Positions 63,701 to 64,000 of a stretch of DNA of 64,000 bases are shown piece by piece. The stretch is from the NCBI GenBank assembly GCA_037953745.1, contig JBAKBP010013161.1:1-64000 (forward strand). Reading direction: 5' to 3'. The DNA comes from Lithodes maja (taxonomy: Eukaryota > Arthropoda > Malacostraca > Decapoda > Lithodidae). Numbering within the stretch: the first letter of the stretch is position 1; each line of letters starts with the position of its first letter. Below the pieces are notes generated by a model. It ran no database searches and had not been told where the DNA came from. It was given only the letters and a program-made list of their open reading frames with translations. The translations under genes and the position numbers were made by a program.

Positions 63701-64000
63701 ACTTATGGTATAAATTTAAACAAAATCCGTTCATAAATAACTCGTCTATGGAGTTTTTAAACTTTAAAATAGGCCTAGGGGGCCTAAAAATAGGTCAAAA
63801 TTAAAAAATAATTATACCATTGAATCCGCAACGGCGAGACGAATCCAAATATGTAATAATATTGACAAGTCAAAATTCGACCAAAATCACCGATTTGCCT
63901 GGGCTTAAAACCCAAGGTTTTTTGAAAAAAAAAATCTCGATTCTGGCCGAATGGCTGGGCGAAATTGAAATCTAAGACCATGTCTAGAAGCAGCTCGGCG
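48765..64000. repeat. Satellite array, ~480-bp unit, about 32 units
   Basis: Near-identical tandem units run from about 48935 to the window edge, with a diverged partial unit at 48765-48934. Standard units are ~473-483 bp. Type I units read TTTTTTGAAAAAAAAAATCTC and type II TTTTTTGAGAATTTTTTTCT at the same place, and the two tend to alternate. Six type I units carry a ~98-bp internal duplication (about 50828, 51887, 54776, 56315, 59695 and 62009). Six others lack ~92 bp (53036, 53907, 58345, 60748, 61619, 63064). Small frames on both strands recur because the DNA recurs and have no support as genes. Confidence 0.95.
48806..48915. repeat. Inverted repeat at the satellite edge
   Basis: AACTTGGGTTTAAGCCCAGGC (48811-48831) is the complement of the unit segment GCCTGGGCTTAAACCCAAG and faces a direct-orientation copy at 48893-48915. 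Confidence 0.7.

Noticed and set aside
48960..63981. Recurring short frames in the satellite (e.g. MVPFDFSRRAASRHG on minus, MKSKTMSRSSSARK on plus)
   Set aside because: By-products of tandem near-identical DNA on both strands; no start context, no conserved protein and they disappear in units with length variants.
48765..64000. CENP-B box in the satellite unit
   Set aside because: ATTCGATTCAGCTTGCC has the TTCG start but not the downstream A..CGGG pattern.
48765..64000. CRISPR-like array
   Set aside because: The repeated unit is ~480 bp with no short repeat-spacer structure, and the DNA is eukaryotic.

Overview
The window is eukaryotic, intron-era, repeat-dominated DNA, most likely from an arthropod with a large genome; a decapod or other crustacean would fit. 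The basis is interstitial arrays of the arthropod telomere motif CCTAA/TTAGG, animal-type transposable elements (CR1/L2-like and RTE LINEs, a Penelope-like reverse transcriptase, piggyBac, Ty3/Gypsy-type LTR elements, tRNA-derived repeats) and no bacterial gene organisation. I find no convincing host protein-coding gene. The assignment to crustacean is an inference from repeat content, not from a marker gene.

Layout. 1-2320: 3' part of a CR1/L2/Jockey-group LINE with an intact reverse transcriptase frame and an 8-bp tail repeat. 2321-2682: unique DNA with a short zinc-ribbon reading frame like the N-terminus of ISXO2/Merlin proteins. 2683-4885 and 7042-9690: two clusters of an ~398-bp LTR (11 copies, both orientations) with 150-bp interiors and a tRNA-Leu primer site, that is, a miniature LTR retroelement whose LTR carries Pol III A/B-box-like motifs. 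Between and around them lies one RTE LINE, broken into an inverted 5' piece (4918-5251, minus) and a 3' piece (10282-12332, plus), inside DNA rich in a CCCGAGCC motif. Target-site duplications show that the interval between the LTR clusters was inverted after the RTE and LTR insertions.

12.3-26.7 kb is non-coding DNA with two families of TTAA-flanked MITEs, a ~500-bp retroposon ending in an AAC-type tail, tRNA-like repeats, two tandemly duplicated exon-like segments and a Penelope-like reverse transcriptase fragment (25476-26252). 26753-34968 is a very young LTR retrotransposon: the 1841-bp LTRs look identical, the 4-bp target duplication is perfect, and a 1279-residue Gag-protease frame is open although the reverse transcriptase core and integrase are missing. 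36.8-38.1 kb holds a palindromic TA-flanked MITE between two inverted retroposon copies. 38311-42603 is a piggyBac transposon with TTAA ends, a frameshifted DDD transposase and a 175-bp internal tandem array; its ends resemble those of one MITE family.

42.6-48.8 kb is AT-rich and non-coding but strongly structured: minisatellite-like duplications, one perfect pre-miRNA-like hairpin and a run of four long hairpins sharing an AAGTCCA motif. 48765-64000 is a satellite array of about 32 units of ~480 bp with two sub-types and recurring insertion/deletion variants, and it runs off the window. The elements do not form a metabolic or gene pathway; they interact as parasites and partners: autonomous piggyBac with MITEs, and a gutted LTR element that must borrow enzymes.
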